A DNA stretch of 64,000 bases from positions 1,846,361 to 1,910,360 of the forward strand of contig NW_006920414.1 in assembly GCF_000344685.1 (NCBI RefSeq), read 5' to 3'. This document shows positions 11,305 through 26,012 of this stretch, one piece after another. The stretch is from Gloeophyllum trabeum ATCC 11539 (Eukaryota; Basidiomycota; Agaricomycetes; Gloeophyllales; Gloeophyllaceae). The translations under genes were made by a program, and so were the position numbers. Numbering within the stretch: the first letter of the stretch is position 1; every line of letters starts with the position of its first letter. The notes beneath the pieces are model-generated. The model worked only from the letters and a program-made list of their open reading frames with translations, was not told the origin of the DNA and ran no database searches.

Positions 11305-12861
11305 TCACTGGGTTTCTTCTACCCGTGGTTTCTTCTCTGGATCAGGGCTAGCGGCGGCATCCTCAGCTTTACGCTTAGCTGTGCCGTTTACACCGTTTGT
11401 TCCATTGGCATCCGGAGCTTTCTTTTTCTTCACCATCGAAGTTAGGTCGTTGACCTGTGTGAGCACTGATGCGCTTGGAGCCGTTGCCAGTTCCTTATCC
11501 AATGCCTTGGCGACTAGGGCAGGAGCTGATTCCAATGCATTCTCCTCGGATGGACTGGTCTTGAGATCTTCAACCTGAAAATTACAGTCAGTATGGAAGA
11601 ACTATGCAGGCCGTAATTCCGGCTACCTTTTGGGCAAGGTCCTCCCTTAGCCCTTGCAAATCTTTCAGTTCTGACTCCATCTGACCTTTCGTCATGTCCT
11701 TCACATCGTCGTCGCGCTTCAGACGGCCGCCAGTAGCCTTGCCCTTCCCCTTGACATCCTCAGTCTTAGCGGTTTCCGGCGGCTCGATTTTCAGCTGGCC
11801 ACTGAGCCCCAGTCGGACTTCGGCTAGCCTGGCTTCAATGCTCTCTAACGCCTTTTCGGCGTGCGTGATGGCATCTGCTAGCCGGCCAGACGTCAGATCG
11901 AGCACCATACTGAGCTTGTAGTGAGCTTCAGCGATCTGTCGAGAGGACATGGGTAACAGGTCTGTCTTGATAGCCAGGCCGGCGGTGTAATCGTTTATAG
12001 CTTGATCGAATTTTTCTATGCAAGTGGTCAAGGATCCGTTCTGCTGCGCTCGCTGAGAGCGAGTAACGTACCAGTCTCCAGTGAAACGTCGCCGAGCGCG
12101 ATATACGTATCTGCTAGCTTGAGCTTCGTTTCATCATCCTCATCCTGCATTTTGTCATACAGGGCCCTGGCAAGGTCCAAAACCTCCCAGGCCGCATTGA
12201 AGTCGTCCTCCGGTTCAGCCAAATCCGCTCCCTCTTCCTCCTCATCCTCGCGCTCTTCTTGCTCCATCTTCACTGCTTCTGCAAACAGGTCAACAGTGGT
12301 CTCTTCGCCGAGTGCACCGTCCTCGTCATCTTCAGGATCACCAGAGAAGGATAGGATGGGGCCATTCTTGCTGGTTCCCGCAGCTGTTCAAAAGTCTGTC
12401 ACCATCCAGTAATTCGACCTCGGCACCAAGCATCCGAACCTGGTTCTGCCAAAGTCTCCTCTGCCTGCTCTTTCCCTAACACCGAACTTTGCGAAATCGC
12501 GTTTTCTAGCAATGCACGCCCATAAGAAAAGTATAAATCAGCACATTCAGGCGCATGGTCGCCGTATTTCGTGGTCCTACACGAGAAAACGCGTGGATGA
12601 GTTGACCTGTTGTGGCGCGACGCGACGCGTCCAGGGATATCGGAGCGTGTTACGCACTGAATTTCCAGAGCACTCGCATAGTGATCTACCGCCTCCTCGT
12701 ATTTTTTGAGAGCAAACGCGCGCTTAGCTTGGTCGATCTCGCGCTCAACCGTCGTTTCCGTTGCGTTAGCAGCAGCGCTGGTAGTATTGAGGGCATCAGT
12801 CTTCTTCTCACAGCACATAAGGACTACAGACACCACGTCACATCAAAAACTTACTCAGACA
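11305..12861 (-). CDS. NASP/Hif1/Sim3-type histone chaperone (SHNi-TPR)
   Basis: Nuclear histone H3-H4 chaperone of the N1/N2-NASP-Sim3-Hif1 family. Seen: a first TPR-like helix pair AKRAFALKKYEEAVDHYASA, the matching GDHAPECADLYFSYGRALLE, the long acidic insert (Glu/Asp-rich, roughly 12190-12360) that interrupts the second TPR, then AWEVLDLARALYDK, LADTYIALGDVSLE, the SHNi-TPR core KLSMVLDLTSGRLADAITHA, and a C-terminal coiled coil ending in a basic KRK/KKPR nuclear signal. At least four exons. The start is inferred from an ATG at 12861 followed after 8 nt by GTAAGT; that would be a very short first exon and its phase did not close cleanly, so the N terminus is uncertain. Confidence 0.85.
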
Positions 12862-13143
12862 TATTCGCACTGTGTAGTTCGAGAGAGAGGTAGCAGATGT
12901 AGGATGAGTATGAGTACAAGTGAGGGAGTGGCTTGAGACGCGTCAAGGGAGCGCGTCTCATAAACTTGACAAAACAGTCCGTAGGCGAGTGGCAGTATTT
13001 GCAAACATGAAGGCGAAACGAACAAACAAAGGAACGTGAGACAATTACGGTATCGTAGCTAGTCATGAAACCCAACGATTGTCTAAAGAATGCACGAGGG
13101 AATCCACATAAGAATGGTATATAATATCGAGAAATATGGGACG
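12862..13143. other. Intergenic between two minus-strand genes
   Basis: No gene. It should hold the histone chaperone promoter and the 3' end of the ANTH gene. Confidence 0.5.
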
Positions 13144-16100
13144 CTATATGAGCGACTGCCCATTTTGCTGCGTTTGTGTGGGCTGACCTTGCTGTGGCTG
13201 AGAGCTGCTGAACAAATTGCTGCCAAAGGAAGGCGTTGTCGACGAAGGAGCGCCCGTGGATTGCGAAAAGAGCGAAGATCCAAATCCGGAGCTGAACCCA
13301 GCACCAGTCGGTGTCGACGTCTGGAAGGAAGGTAGAGGTGGGGATGTTGTTGAGAACATGGTTGCTCGAAAAGGATTGGCCGCTCCGCCTCCCGTCATCT
13401 GCGGGCGCAGCCCGACGCCCGGTGACGAGCCAGAAGTGCCGAGCCCGCCAAACGGCGATGTTCCAGTGGGTTGATTAGACAGCCCCCGGAAGCCAGTAGG
13501 CTGGGACGATGGAGTACTGCTGAAAGGTGTGGAGGACGACCCAAAATTCGAGCTAGAGGACGACGACAAGGTTGGAGCACCTTCGTTGTTAGGTGTAGTG
13601 GGCGCAGACTGTGGTATGGGGGGCAAGGAGTCCAGCAACTGCGCGCCGAAAGATGAAGAAGGCTTGAACGGCTTGATCCCACTGAAGCCTGTTGTCTGTG
13701 GCTTCAGTGTCGGGGACGAAACGGATATCGAGGGGGACCCTGAAGTCGCCGAAGTTGTCGTCGCGCCTGTGGGCTGACTCCCCAAGAAAGACGAGAACGT
13801 CGATCCTGTAAAGCTGGATGTCGCAGTAGTCGCAGTATTCTGCGACGACAGTGGCGACGCCCCGAACGACGACGTCGAACTGATGTTAGGCAACCCAGAA
13901 AATCCGGTCTTATTCTCGCCTGTCTTCAAAGTCGTGAAGGAAGACGCAACGCTCGCCATGTCCGCCTTATCCTGGGAATTGTTGCCATTTATCCCGCTAA
14001 AACTCCCGAAGCCGTTCGCGAGACCAGTTTGCTGGGGTTGTTGTAGCTGCTGCTGCTGCTGCTGATTGTTCCCTGCACTCTGCCCAGACTGAGTGGACTT
14101 GTTCCCCATCATCAACTCCATCAGAGTAGGCGGCTGGGGCACCGGAGGAGCAGGCGTCACAGGAACACCAAACGGATTCCTTGATCCAGTCTGGTGGGAC
14201 TTCACAGGCTGAGGCTGCGGAGTGCTCGAGGAGGGTGCAGACAACGGTGCCGTGGCAGGCCGGGCTGGCAAATTGGAGTTATTGACACCATTCGCGTTCG
14301 CGTTCGGCTGCTGAGCAGAAGGTGCAGCAAACGAAGGCGATTGGGAGAACGCAGATGATGTCGCAGAGGATACGGAAGACGTAGCAGAGATGGAAGGAGT
14401 GGCGGAGAACGGAGACGACTGCTGCTGCTGGAACGCATTGGTCGACTGACCCGAGAAGTTGGGTATTCCAGCACCCGTGTTCATCGGGAACAGCGGCAAC
14501 CCTGTGCTTTGGGCCATGAGCATACTCTGCCGGAATGGATTCGCTCCAGTCATCTGTGGCTGCAGGAAGCCTGTCGCTTGGGGCCGCAGGAAGTTCGGTT
14601 GAGCTTGCTGTTGTGGTTGCTGTTGCTGCATCATTTGCATGCCAAAGGGATTCGTGCCGGTAGGCTGCGCTGTGATCTGGAAAGCAGTCTGCTGGGGCTG
14701 GATGAACCCAGTTGGCTGCGTCTGCATCTGGGGTGGCGCTTGCTGGCTGAATGGCTGGGTCGGGAAAGCACCTGTCATTTGCATTTGCAGCTGGAAAGGG
14801 TTGTGCTGGGCTTGTTGCTGGAAGTAGTTGGACGTCGGACTGAAAGACAATACGGATAAATCTCCTTTCACGATGGAATCTTAGGACGTGGCTTACCTGC
14901 CAGTCTGGGGATTAAACATTGTCTGCTGTTCTTCTTCTATCGCCGAGAAGAAGTCCATGACGGCTTGCTTGTTCTCTGGCTTCACTGTGTCATTAGAAGA
15001 TGACACGGACGGCGTCATGGAGGACGTGTTCGAGGACGAAGCATTGGGTGAAGATGCTGAGGAGCGAGACATGAATATATGCAGAGTGAAGCAAAACGGA
15101 GAACATACCCTTGTCTTCTGTCTTGGGCGCCGTACCCTTATTACCAGCCTTGGCGTTCCGTTCAGCAGCTTCTTTCTGCGTTTTGTACTCTATCCTGTTC
15201 TGTTCAAAGTTTGGGTCCGTCAGATATTCTTCAAGGGCGCCTGCTAGGGAGACCGGAGCCTACGGAAGCAGTCAGTACCGACACAACATACATAACAGAA
15301 GGAAACGTGCATGTTTCATATTGGGTATCGGAACATTCAGGAGATTCTGCAGCTTTTTCGCGACGCCGAGATATTCTACTACCCGCTCAGTCTGTTTACA
15401 GAAATGTCGATACAAACTGAGAGCTCGTTCCGCGTCACTATGCGACATTTCGAAGAAATGCTCTGCCACGTCGTCTAAGTCAATGTACACCACGCGAATG
15501 TATTTGCCAACGTACCTAGCACATTCACCATCCCCTCGTTCCCGGCCTGGAACAAGATAACAAGATCCTTCACGAGCATGCGCAATGCCGTGACGGTGAG
15601 ATCGTCCTCTAGGTTTTCAAGATAGAACTGCCCCGATATAAGTAAACCGAAGGTATGATGAAGGGCATACACACCCGGCATTCCACGAGGGCGTCTATCT
15701 GTTTCTGAACAGCCTTAGTCTCCCTCAACAAGCCCTTTTCGACCGACATCACCCTCAACTTCCGCCCTGCCATCGTCTTGCTCCTTTGTACAGATGCGGA
15801 GCTTGATTCGCCGTTATTCCGCCTGCGTCCGAGGCCGTCCTCCTCGAGCGACTGCGAGAGCCGGTGGTCCCTGTTCGTCTCTGACTGCACGCGGATCGCG
15901 TCGTGCTTGGTCTCCCGATAGGCGCGGATGCGGGTGTCCAGGTAGATGGCATAGTGCTGCAGGTTCTGCGGAGCGTTATAGCCTGCCAAGGAGCCAGTAT
16001 GCTCGTCCGATCATGTCCGCCAACGATTAAGAGGTAGAGACGCACCTTCCCAGTGTCCGGCTCCGACATTCTTTAACCGTAGGACGTCCGTGCTGGATAG

Positions 16101-16437
16101 GTATGAGAGGACGTTGTCGGTCGCGCCGTTGCGTATCAGCATGTGAAGGACTATCAGGGCCTTGAATACCACCTAATCTTCGCTTAGACTCGTTTCTCTT
16201 TCACATGGTAACATGCGTACGACTGCGTTGGGCTCCCTGAACTTGGGAGACAATGCCTTGCACACGTCCCCCACTGCTCCATCATCTGACCACGTCGCAG
16301 CGATGAGAGGCTCGACATACTGCTGGCAGTCAGCCTGTATTCTCACCCGCAAACCATAGCACTCTGCGCACCTTGGACTTCGGCGGTGCCGCCTTGGGCT
16401 TGCACGCGCCTTTGATGATTTTGTCGAAGCCAGACAT
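13144..16437 (-). CDS. ANTH-domain clathrin adaptor (AP180/Yap1801-like)
   Basis: Endocytic adaptor that binds PI(4,5)P2 through an N-terminal ANTH domain and recruits clathrin and EH-domain proteins through its tail. Starts MSGFDKIIKGACKPKAAPPK at 16437. The lysine-rich patch is typical of ANTH. Next come PLIAATWSDDGAVGDVCKAL, NAPQNLQHYAIYLDTRIRAY, LRVMSVEKGLLRETKAVQKQ, LVKDLVILFQAGNEGMVNVL and MSHSDAERALSLYRHFCKQT over about 7 short exons (16437-15250). The last exon (13144-about 14850) is a 570-residue Gln/Pro/Ser-rich tail with many NPF motifs and repeated QxTG-NPFG units, the EH-domain ligands. Gln runs sit near 14050. Divergent from the GH47 gene. Confidence 0.92.
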
Positions 16438-16718
16438 GCTTGCTCCAGTGTTCGACCAGCAGAGGCTCTGACCAGGTTCGTTCCAGCCCGAGTGGGATGA
16501 TCCAAAGGCGATGGTTTGAACTCAGCCTTCCCTTTACAGGCAAGGCACCGACAAGCAACTGTTATGCCGACCGCAGCGTCCAGCTCGTCGGCATAAACAC
16601 TCTAATTATTCTGGACGCTCGGCAAGGCTCGTCGGTCTCTCAGACAAGGAAGGCCCTCGACGTGAAGACTCGGTATAACGGGGACGAATTATATAATGTC
16701 GGTGGCGGAAGGTAGCAC

Positions 16719-16726
16719 TATAAATA
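16719..16726 (+). promoter_or_regulatory. TATA box candidate for the GH47 gene
   Basis: TATAAATA, about 200 bp upstream of the GH47 start at 16925, in the 487-bp divergent region shared with the ANTH gene. A pyrimidine-rich stretch typical of fungal transcription starts follows (about 16785-16815). Confidence 0.5.
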
Positions 16727-16924
16727 GCTGCTGCTCGGCCCCCTCTTGGCCTACGCAGCTCGCGGTGTACACACCCCGACTGCCCTTTCTTTTCTGCTCT
16801 TTCTTGCTTTCATTGCACCTCTGATACCCCCCGGTACTGCCTAATTTGCATGACTGTCCAGCTTGTATTCCGCCTGAGAACGAGTCTATAAAATCGCGAA
16901 ATACGCGGAGGAAGGCTACCAGCT

Positions 16925-19296
<2,372 letters not shown>

Positions 19297-19525
19297 GGAG
19301 CGCGTTCGATGCTTTCGATGGACTTGTAGCATATAGTGGATGAAGGACTAGGGAAGGGCATATTTAGCTTTTACTAATATCATTATACATAGATGTATGC
19401 AGGATTCGCATTTGAAGAAGATTGGCTAAAATACAAAAACATTCGGATATTACGTGGTGTTGTGTTGTGCTGGATAGCGGCGAAGGAATAAGGTGTAGAA
19501 AAACCCATGATTACATATAGCGTGT

Positions 19526-21010
19526 TCACCAAGCGCCGCCATCGGCGGGTACTACTCGTCGATGACCTCCCGGGGTGATCTTTATCTCGTAGCACCAGGA
19601 ATTCTCGCCCATCACATTAAGCTTCAAGAACCGCAGAGCGGGGATGGACATCGCCAATCTGTAAGGCACATAATTCCGGAATTGCATGGGCTCACTTCCT
19701 GGGGCGACAGTAATGCACAGGTAGGCCGCCTGTAGGCCTGAGAAACCATGGCATAACTTGCGCTACATGAACGGTGTGTCAGGACAGCGTTTCCGGATGT
19801 AGCGAGAAATACTTCTCACTACAACATGAGCCATCCCCACAACGCTGCTCGTGCAGACTTCTTCGCGTCCATCCGGCGGCTTGATCATCAGCGCATCCGG
19901 GACAAGCACAATTTCCAAGAACCGAAGACGAGACAGTGTGCGAGCAGCTCGCTCGAGGAAGACCTTGGTTACCCCCATATGGATATACACAGTCAACGAG
20001 ACGGGGTTTGAGTGCTTGAATATTTGGAGAAGTTGATCTTCTGCCTCTTCCAGATTGGATAGCAGGTAGCGAGCTCGATCCACGTTGAACACAATCTCGA
20101 GTTGTTTGACCGGGCAAAAGATCTTCAACTGATATATAGTCCAGGCATCACTGCGGAGGAACTCCAGCAAACGCCAGCAAACGTTATTCTTCCTTGTGTC
20201 TGGAGCTTGGTGCGGGTCAAAGTCGTTTGCGAACCACAACAAGTGTCGGACCTTTGGAAACGCAAGAGCGAGGTCCGCAGCACTCACTGAGATGCCTTCG
20301 AGGAACACTTGTTGTATGTTCGGCCAGTTTCGGTATGGAGTCTCGGCACCCATTCCAAGGTTAACACCTCCCCTCGGGTCCGTGCATTGCACCCTACAGA
20401 GCATTTTACCGAAGCGGCTGGGGCTGCCGAACCGCCCTCGCCCCCTTGTGTCTATGGATATGGTACGAAGCCACCTAAGCACTCCGAGAGACCTAAGAGA
20501 ATCTGCGCTGGCATAGAGAAGATGAACACCCGAAAGGCGTCGACAAGAGCGCGCGAGGACGTTCCCAATCATGGGGTTAGCCTTGACCAGGACATCGAAG
20601 TCAACCACGTCTAGCTTGTAGAGATTTATCGCCTGAGATAGGACATAGGTAAGCATACATATAGCACGTTTTGGGGAACCATCAGCCTGGGAACCCCCAT
20701 CGCCTATCCATGGCATGAAGGTTGTTAGGTCACAGATCTGCAATATCCGGAGGTCATGGCAGTGGTTGACAGAACGCCCAGAGGTATCCCTGGTCTTCAC
20801 CATCCAGCGGCAGAAGCTAAGTATCATCGTTGCCAAAGACATCGCATCCTTTCCTTTCAGGACAACGCTGCGTGCCATGAACGGAGCAGTCAGTTGTTTG
20901 GTCATCCTACAGGTGGCGGCGAACTTCGCCAGGTCGTCATTTGATAGACACTCGAGGATTTCGGCTTGCACATCGTAGTTGACTTCCAGTAGTCGCGATT
21001 TCATGGCCAT
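19526..21010 (-). CDS. F-box-like protein, cluster member 1
   Basis: First of three tandem paralogues. The N terminus LEVNYDVQAEILECLSNDDL is a degenerate F-box (a substrate receptor of SCF ubiquitin ligases, if it binds Skp1), followed by 380 residues with leucine-spaced segments but no regular LRR array. Two exons: 21010 to about 19830, and a short 3' exon down to the stop at 19526-19528, in which ENSWCYEIKITPGGHRRV aligns with the paralogues' WYEVK-GGER segment. Unlike the other two it stops at ADGGAW, lacking the REYW(Q/R)NQ end. In-frame ATGs lie at 21010 and 21004. No target can be named. Confidence 0.75.
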
Positions 21011-21292
21011 GGTTCCTGCTCCAGGCAAAGAAAGATACACACTGGCGCCTTGTTACCTGACACAGGCGGAACGCAAGCAGCTTTAGCGATGTATGGTAGG
21101 TGTGGTTGCAGTTGTGCTGCAAGTTTGAGTCGCGCTCGCGTCGACACTCTGTCGAAGGCCGGCCGCGGCCGGGCTTCAACTGGTCTCAGTTACCGTACTC
21201 TATAAAATGTGTATGATACAATATGATACAGGGATATTGTCGACGTCGTGGTAGGTATTGTAAGGATAGATAGAATGTAAGACATGGCAGTA

Positions 21293-22878
21293 TTATTGAT
21301 TGCGCCAGTACTCTCGCCAGACACGGCCGCGGTCAGGGCTGATCTCCGTCAGTTGACGTTCCCCTCCTGCGGTGGTCTTTACCTCGTACCAGAACGACTT
21401 TGAATTCTCGACTACGGGCATGAGGCATAAGAACTGCAGAGCAGGGATTCCCTGCGCCAGTTTGAGAGCCATGTCTTCCGTAAAAGGGGCAGCCTCCCCG
21501 GTGAGGGCGAACACAGACAGAAAGGTAACTTGGACACCCGCCAGACCGCCACATAAGGCGGACTGTCAGATTTAAATTCAGAATAATACGGCGACATAAC
21601 TCAGTGAGAGGACTGCACCATAAACTGAGACGCGCGTACTCTGGGGAAAACGTGCCCGCTCGCAGGGTTGAGCAGCAAATCATCACGCGTCAGACATATA
21701 TCCAAGAAGTTGAGCCGAGGGCACGCGTGGACCATTCGTTCGAAGAACTTGCTCCTTGCAAGAGTGGGAACGCATACCGACAGCACCACCGGGGACGTGC
21801 GTTGTAGTATCTGCATGAGGCAGGCTTCATACAACTGTGCGCTCATTTTAACAGCAGAACCCTGAAGATCAGGGAAGCGAAGTTCCAGCCGCCTAACAGG
21901 ACAATACAACCCTTGATGAGGTATAGTGAGAATGTCACTGTGGAGAAAGTCCAGAGACTGCCAGTTCGCGCCATCGCCAGTAGGCTTCAAAGGTGTATGA
22001 CGGATATAGCCTTCCGTCCATGTCACCCGCCGCACCTTGGGGAATAAGATAGACAAAACCGCTGCGGGTATCACGACGCCTTGGAGAGCTATTTCTCGCG
22101 TTTCGTGGAAGTACGGCGTCACCTTGGCTTTCCTGGAATTTCCCTCCCCAGACATCCGTACTAATTTCAGGTCCGTGAGGACATACCACAATGTGAGTTT
22201 GTCGGTAGTTCCCTGAATAGCTCGCAAAGAAACGGAACGGAGGCGTTTGTTGAGCTTCAGCAGAAGCCGCAGAGCTCGAAGCCCAGTCCTCGAATCCAGG
22301 ATGTTGATGGTGGAAAGGGATCGGCAAGATTGCAAGAGGGTATCTTCAAGTCCAGCGCAGACCTTGAGCAGCACTTCAAAGCCGGAGACATTCAGGGTCT
22401 GTAGGTTCTTCGCCTGGGATAGAGTAAGAGTGAGCAGAGACATAGCATCCTTGATCAAGTAGTCCGGCCAGTCGTTCTTTAGCCAGACTTCAATGACTTT
22501 AAGATTGTGGAGCGTCAGGCACCGCAAGTAAACGCAGCGATTAACAGAGTCGCCGGACGAATCCCTAGTTTGTATCCAGCGGCAAAATGCTATAGTCCGG
22601 CTCGCGATAGAATGGCAATCTTCTCCGCCTAGGGTAACGTCAGAGGCTAGAAAAGGCACGCAGAGTTCATGTAGCCTTCTGCAGCTGGCCGAGAGACTTG
22701 CGAGTCCTTTGGGTGATATATACTGGAGAATTTCTGCCTGCACATCGTAGTTCACATCCAAGAGTTGTTTTTTCCTGATAGTCGTGCTTTGTTCCAAGCT
22801 AAACGTTCCAAAGAAATATTGAAATAGGCTGTACATTGGCGTCGTGGCCAGTTGATACAAGTGGAGGCAGACTTGCAA
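21293..22878 (-). CDS. F-box-like protein, cluster member 2
   Basis: Second tandem paralogue. The F-box-like start LLDVNYDVQAEILQYISPKG is followed by CVPFLASDVTLGGEDCHSIA and FCRWIQTRDSSGDSVNRC, both shared with member 3. Exon 1 runs 22878 to about 21615. A short intron and a 3' exon follow, giving ALCGGLAGVQVTFLSVF and ending VWREYWRNQ at 21293. The true start is unclear: no ATG sits at the position used by the neighbours, so either the in-frame ATG at about 22836 is used or a small upstream exon exists. Function unknown beyond the F-box resemblance. Confidence 0.75.
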
Positions 22879-24201
22879 GTTGCAATCGTCTCGAATGCCC
22901 CTCCTTTGGGAGGGGTTCTGGCACCCTTGAATTGCGTCGCACTTTTCGTCGCACCGGCAAAATCCGGCGTGCTATGTTTGGCTCTAGTGGCGCCCTTACT
23001 GAACAAGGACTTAGCCATGGTTGGGCATGCATCTCAATGTTCACACTCAAGTCCCTCTCAACTATGTAATTAGTGTTGGTTTGTGGATGCCACAAGGTAC
23101 AGGTGAAGACCTATTATGAGGTAAAACTCAGAGAGCATAGTATTAAACATAGATCCTTGTACCTCAAAATATTTGAGTGTTGGCTTGAGAAGGATTTGAG
23201 TGTATGTGCACTCCATCTAACATGTGTATTCAATCATTCTAGTTTTCTGGGTTTCCATGCCATACATAAGTCTGTGATGGACAATTTACAAATTAGTAGA
23301 ATCAAGAAATTCCATGTTATTCCATGGCTTATGATCATGAGGCCCAACAGACTGTAAGATAAAACTATGATGTGAGATGGATGCCAGATGTCCAGGCAAG
23401 AGATACACACCATTAGGCATTCTTGGTGAGGGGATAAGTATCTCTTAGACTACAACAGCACAGGACATTCTACCTGGCCCTAGATGGAGCTTGACTGAAA
23501 GAGAACCGGGTCCCCTATATATATTACTAACAATATCCCTTGCATTATCTTACATGGTAGAAATACTGTCCTTACGATGATTTGCCGACCTCGTGCAGCA
23601 GCCACAACATCTTGAACTTAGTGCACACTGCGGGCAAGCACTGATGTCCCGCCTCCAGACATTGGTCTTTCATGGGACGGGTGGGAGAACACCTTCCTTG
23701 GATGTTTCTCAGCGGAACATGAGACAGGACATAAAGAATGACAAGACAATGCTAATTGAATGTCCTGTATATTTTAGTGACCATGGTAAATGTACTGCAG
23801 AACTTCTTTTGTTCCTTCAAAGGACATTCTGCATGTCCGGGATATGGTCCAGCAAGGACCATTCGAGGAAGATGTTCTCCCACCCCGGAGGTGCCTTTTA
23901 CATGTCCGCCGGCGGAACATCAGCCCTCAGTGGCAAGTTCTCAAGGTTAATTTCTTGAACAAAGGAGGGGTAAGTTGCCGGCGCCAGACGGCGCTTCACA
24001 AGTTCAACAGTGTCGGACAAATTTTCAAATCGGATCGCCGGCCCGGACGGCCGTTAGAGCTTGATGACCTAAATCAACCTAAATACAAGTTACATATATG
24101 TTCGTCGTCTTTATACTGCAAGCATCTGAGATACAATAGACAATACAAAGAGTACCTTGTAGCAGACATTTTGAGGATACATGACGTGCGAAAATATCCC
24201 A
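22879..24201. other. A+T-rich spacer inserted in the F-box cluster
   Basis: About 1.3 kb separates members 2 and 3, against about 280 bp between members 1 and 2. From about 23050 to 23950 the composition is clearly A+T richer than the genes. The stretch around 23500-23530 has CCTATATATATTAC, which looks like a promoter TATA. Frames are short and no reverse transcriptase, integrase or transposase motif can be read. I looked for terminal repeats and target duplications and found none exact. Confidence 0.4.
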
Positions 24202-25687
24202 CTACTGATTCTGCCAGTACTCTCGCCAGGCTTTGCCACGATTCTCATCCACTTCCATTACACAGCGTTCCCCTCCCGCAACGCTCTTTACCTCGTACCA
24301 GACCAACCTCTTTTCCAGCCTGAGATCCATCGATTCCTGGAAATTCATCACTTCCAGAAATTGTAGCGACCGGATACCCGTAGTTATGCTCGCGGCCATA
24401 TCTTTCGTGATGAAGTCTCTCGAGAAGAAGAGCACGCTCATGTACGCAATTTGCACCGACGCTAGACCTTTGCATAAAGCGGGCTATGGAAGTGAGTTCA
24501 GACTACGACGTGAGCACTATTCGACAAGAGAATCGCACCAATACGTCGGCTGCAGACACTTCAGGGAAGACCTGGCCGCTCGGAGGAGTGAGAAACTTTG
24601 AGTTGGGCGCTAGACATATTTCGAGGAACTTAAGCCTAGGGCATGCCCGAGCCACCCGTTCATAGAACCCGTTACTTGCCTGTGTGTGGAGGCATACGGA
24701 TAGGGCAACTGGGGATGTGCGCTGCAGTGTCTCCAGGAGGTATTCCTCGAACTTCTCGACAGGCACTTTGAAAATAGAACCATTAATTCGAGGAAAGCAT
24801 AAATCCAATCGCCGAACAGGACAGAAGACTCCTCGGTGAGCTACAGTGAGGAAGTCGCTCATAAGGCGGTCCAAAGAATCCCATTTTAGGGCAGCGCGAG
24901 GACCGCTCCATTGGCAAGGCATTAGAATAGAATATCCCTCCATCCAAATCAGAAGTCGTATATTGGGGAAGAGGTACGATAGCAAAGCAGCCGGTATTGC
25001 AATACCTTCCAGTATCAGCTCTTGCGTTCTGGGAAAACACGTCTTGACCTTAGATTTCCTTATGCCAGCTTCCATGGACGGTATTATCAGTTTCTTTTCC
25101 CTGAGCCACTCCATAAAAGATATCTGTTCACGAGTTCCCGAGGTGGCTCGCAGGTGGATGCCAGGAACGCCTTTGAGCTTCCATAAGACTCGTAGAATTG
25201 CCGGCCCTGGACCTGTTTCTCCAATACAGATGGACGTAAGGGACCCACAAGAGTGCGATAGGATATCTTTAATCCTGGGGCAAGTCGCTAGCAAGATGTC
25301 AAAGCCGGAGACTGAGAAATGGCGCAGGTTGGTAGCTTTAGCCAAGACCTCAGTGAGCATAGACAACGCAGCTTTGAGCGACTCGTCCGGGGGTTGATTC
25401 TGCAGCCAGACCTCTCGAAGGTTATACAGCGCCAGACTCCGCAGGTAAGTGCACCGGTCGACAGTGCCCTCTGACGACTTCTTAGTCTGTATCCAGCGGC
25501 AGAAGGCCAGGGTTTGGTTCGCGAAAGAAAGCGCGTCTTCTCCTTTAATAATAACGCCAGATGCAAGGAAGGGGACGCATAGTCGATGCATTCTTTTGGA
25601 GGTGGCAGAGCAACTGGCGAGTTCTTGAGGCAAGAGATACTGCAGAATTTCGGCCTGGACATCGTAGCTGACTTTCAAAAAGTTCAT
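24202..25687 (-). CDS. F-box-like protein, cluster member 3
   Basis: Third tandem paralogue. Starts MNFLKVSYDVQAEILQYLLP at 25687 (a longer frame begins at 25759). Exon 1 ends near 24546 at a GTGCGA donor. The 55-bp intron ends in CATAG, and exon 2 begins PALCKGLASVQIAYMSVLFF and ends AWREYWQNQ at 24202. FCRWIQT and the acidic GEDALSFA segment are shared with member 2. The body is Leu-rich without a clear repeat period. Divergent from the TMEM97 gene, about 325 bp apart. Confidence 0.78.
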
Positions 25688-26012
25688 CGCCTTGCTCCGC
25701 GTCCAGTATCTCGACGTTGGAGCCGGAAAGAATATTGCAGTAGGCTGTACATTTGTCATCGTCAGGGATGGTAGAGGTTAACGTGCAGAAAGTTGTGGCA
25801 CGGTGTGGCTCAATCAAGTCATTTGACCGCGTCCGGCTACTCGGTCTCCTGTCAAGTAACCGTTCATTCATACATAACATGTAACATAACTTGAAGCGTG
25901 TCTTTAAGCCTCTTAAACGCCGCACGTCGCCAGCTGGACGCGTCCGCCGTCTTCTAACTTTCAGGGACGCGCACAAACAAGCGAAAGTGGGCAGAAGACG
26001 CAGGCGATCAAC

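Noticed and set aside
13217..14859. Several plus-strand frames opposite the ANTH gene tail
   Set aside because: They are complements of the Gln/Pro/NPF repeat coding sequence and have no start context or introns of their own.
23072..23610. Solo LTR beginning TGTTGG and ending ACAACA
   Set aside because: The tips are only partly complementary and the 5-bp flanks (ATTAG versus TCTTG) do not match.
23593..24323. Retrotransposon polyprotein remnant
   Set aside because: Frames look protein-like in places, but no reverse transcriptase, RNase H or integrase motif can be read.
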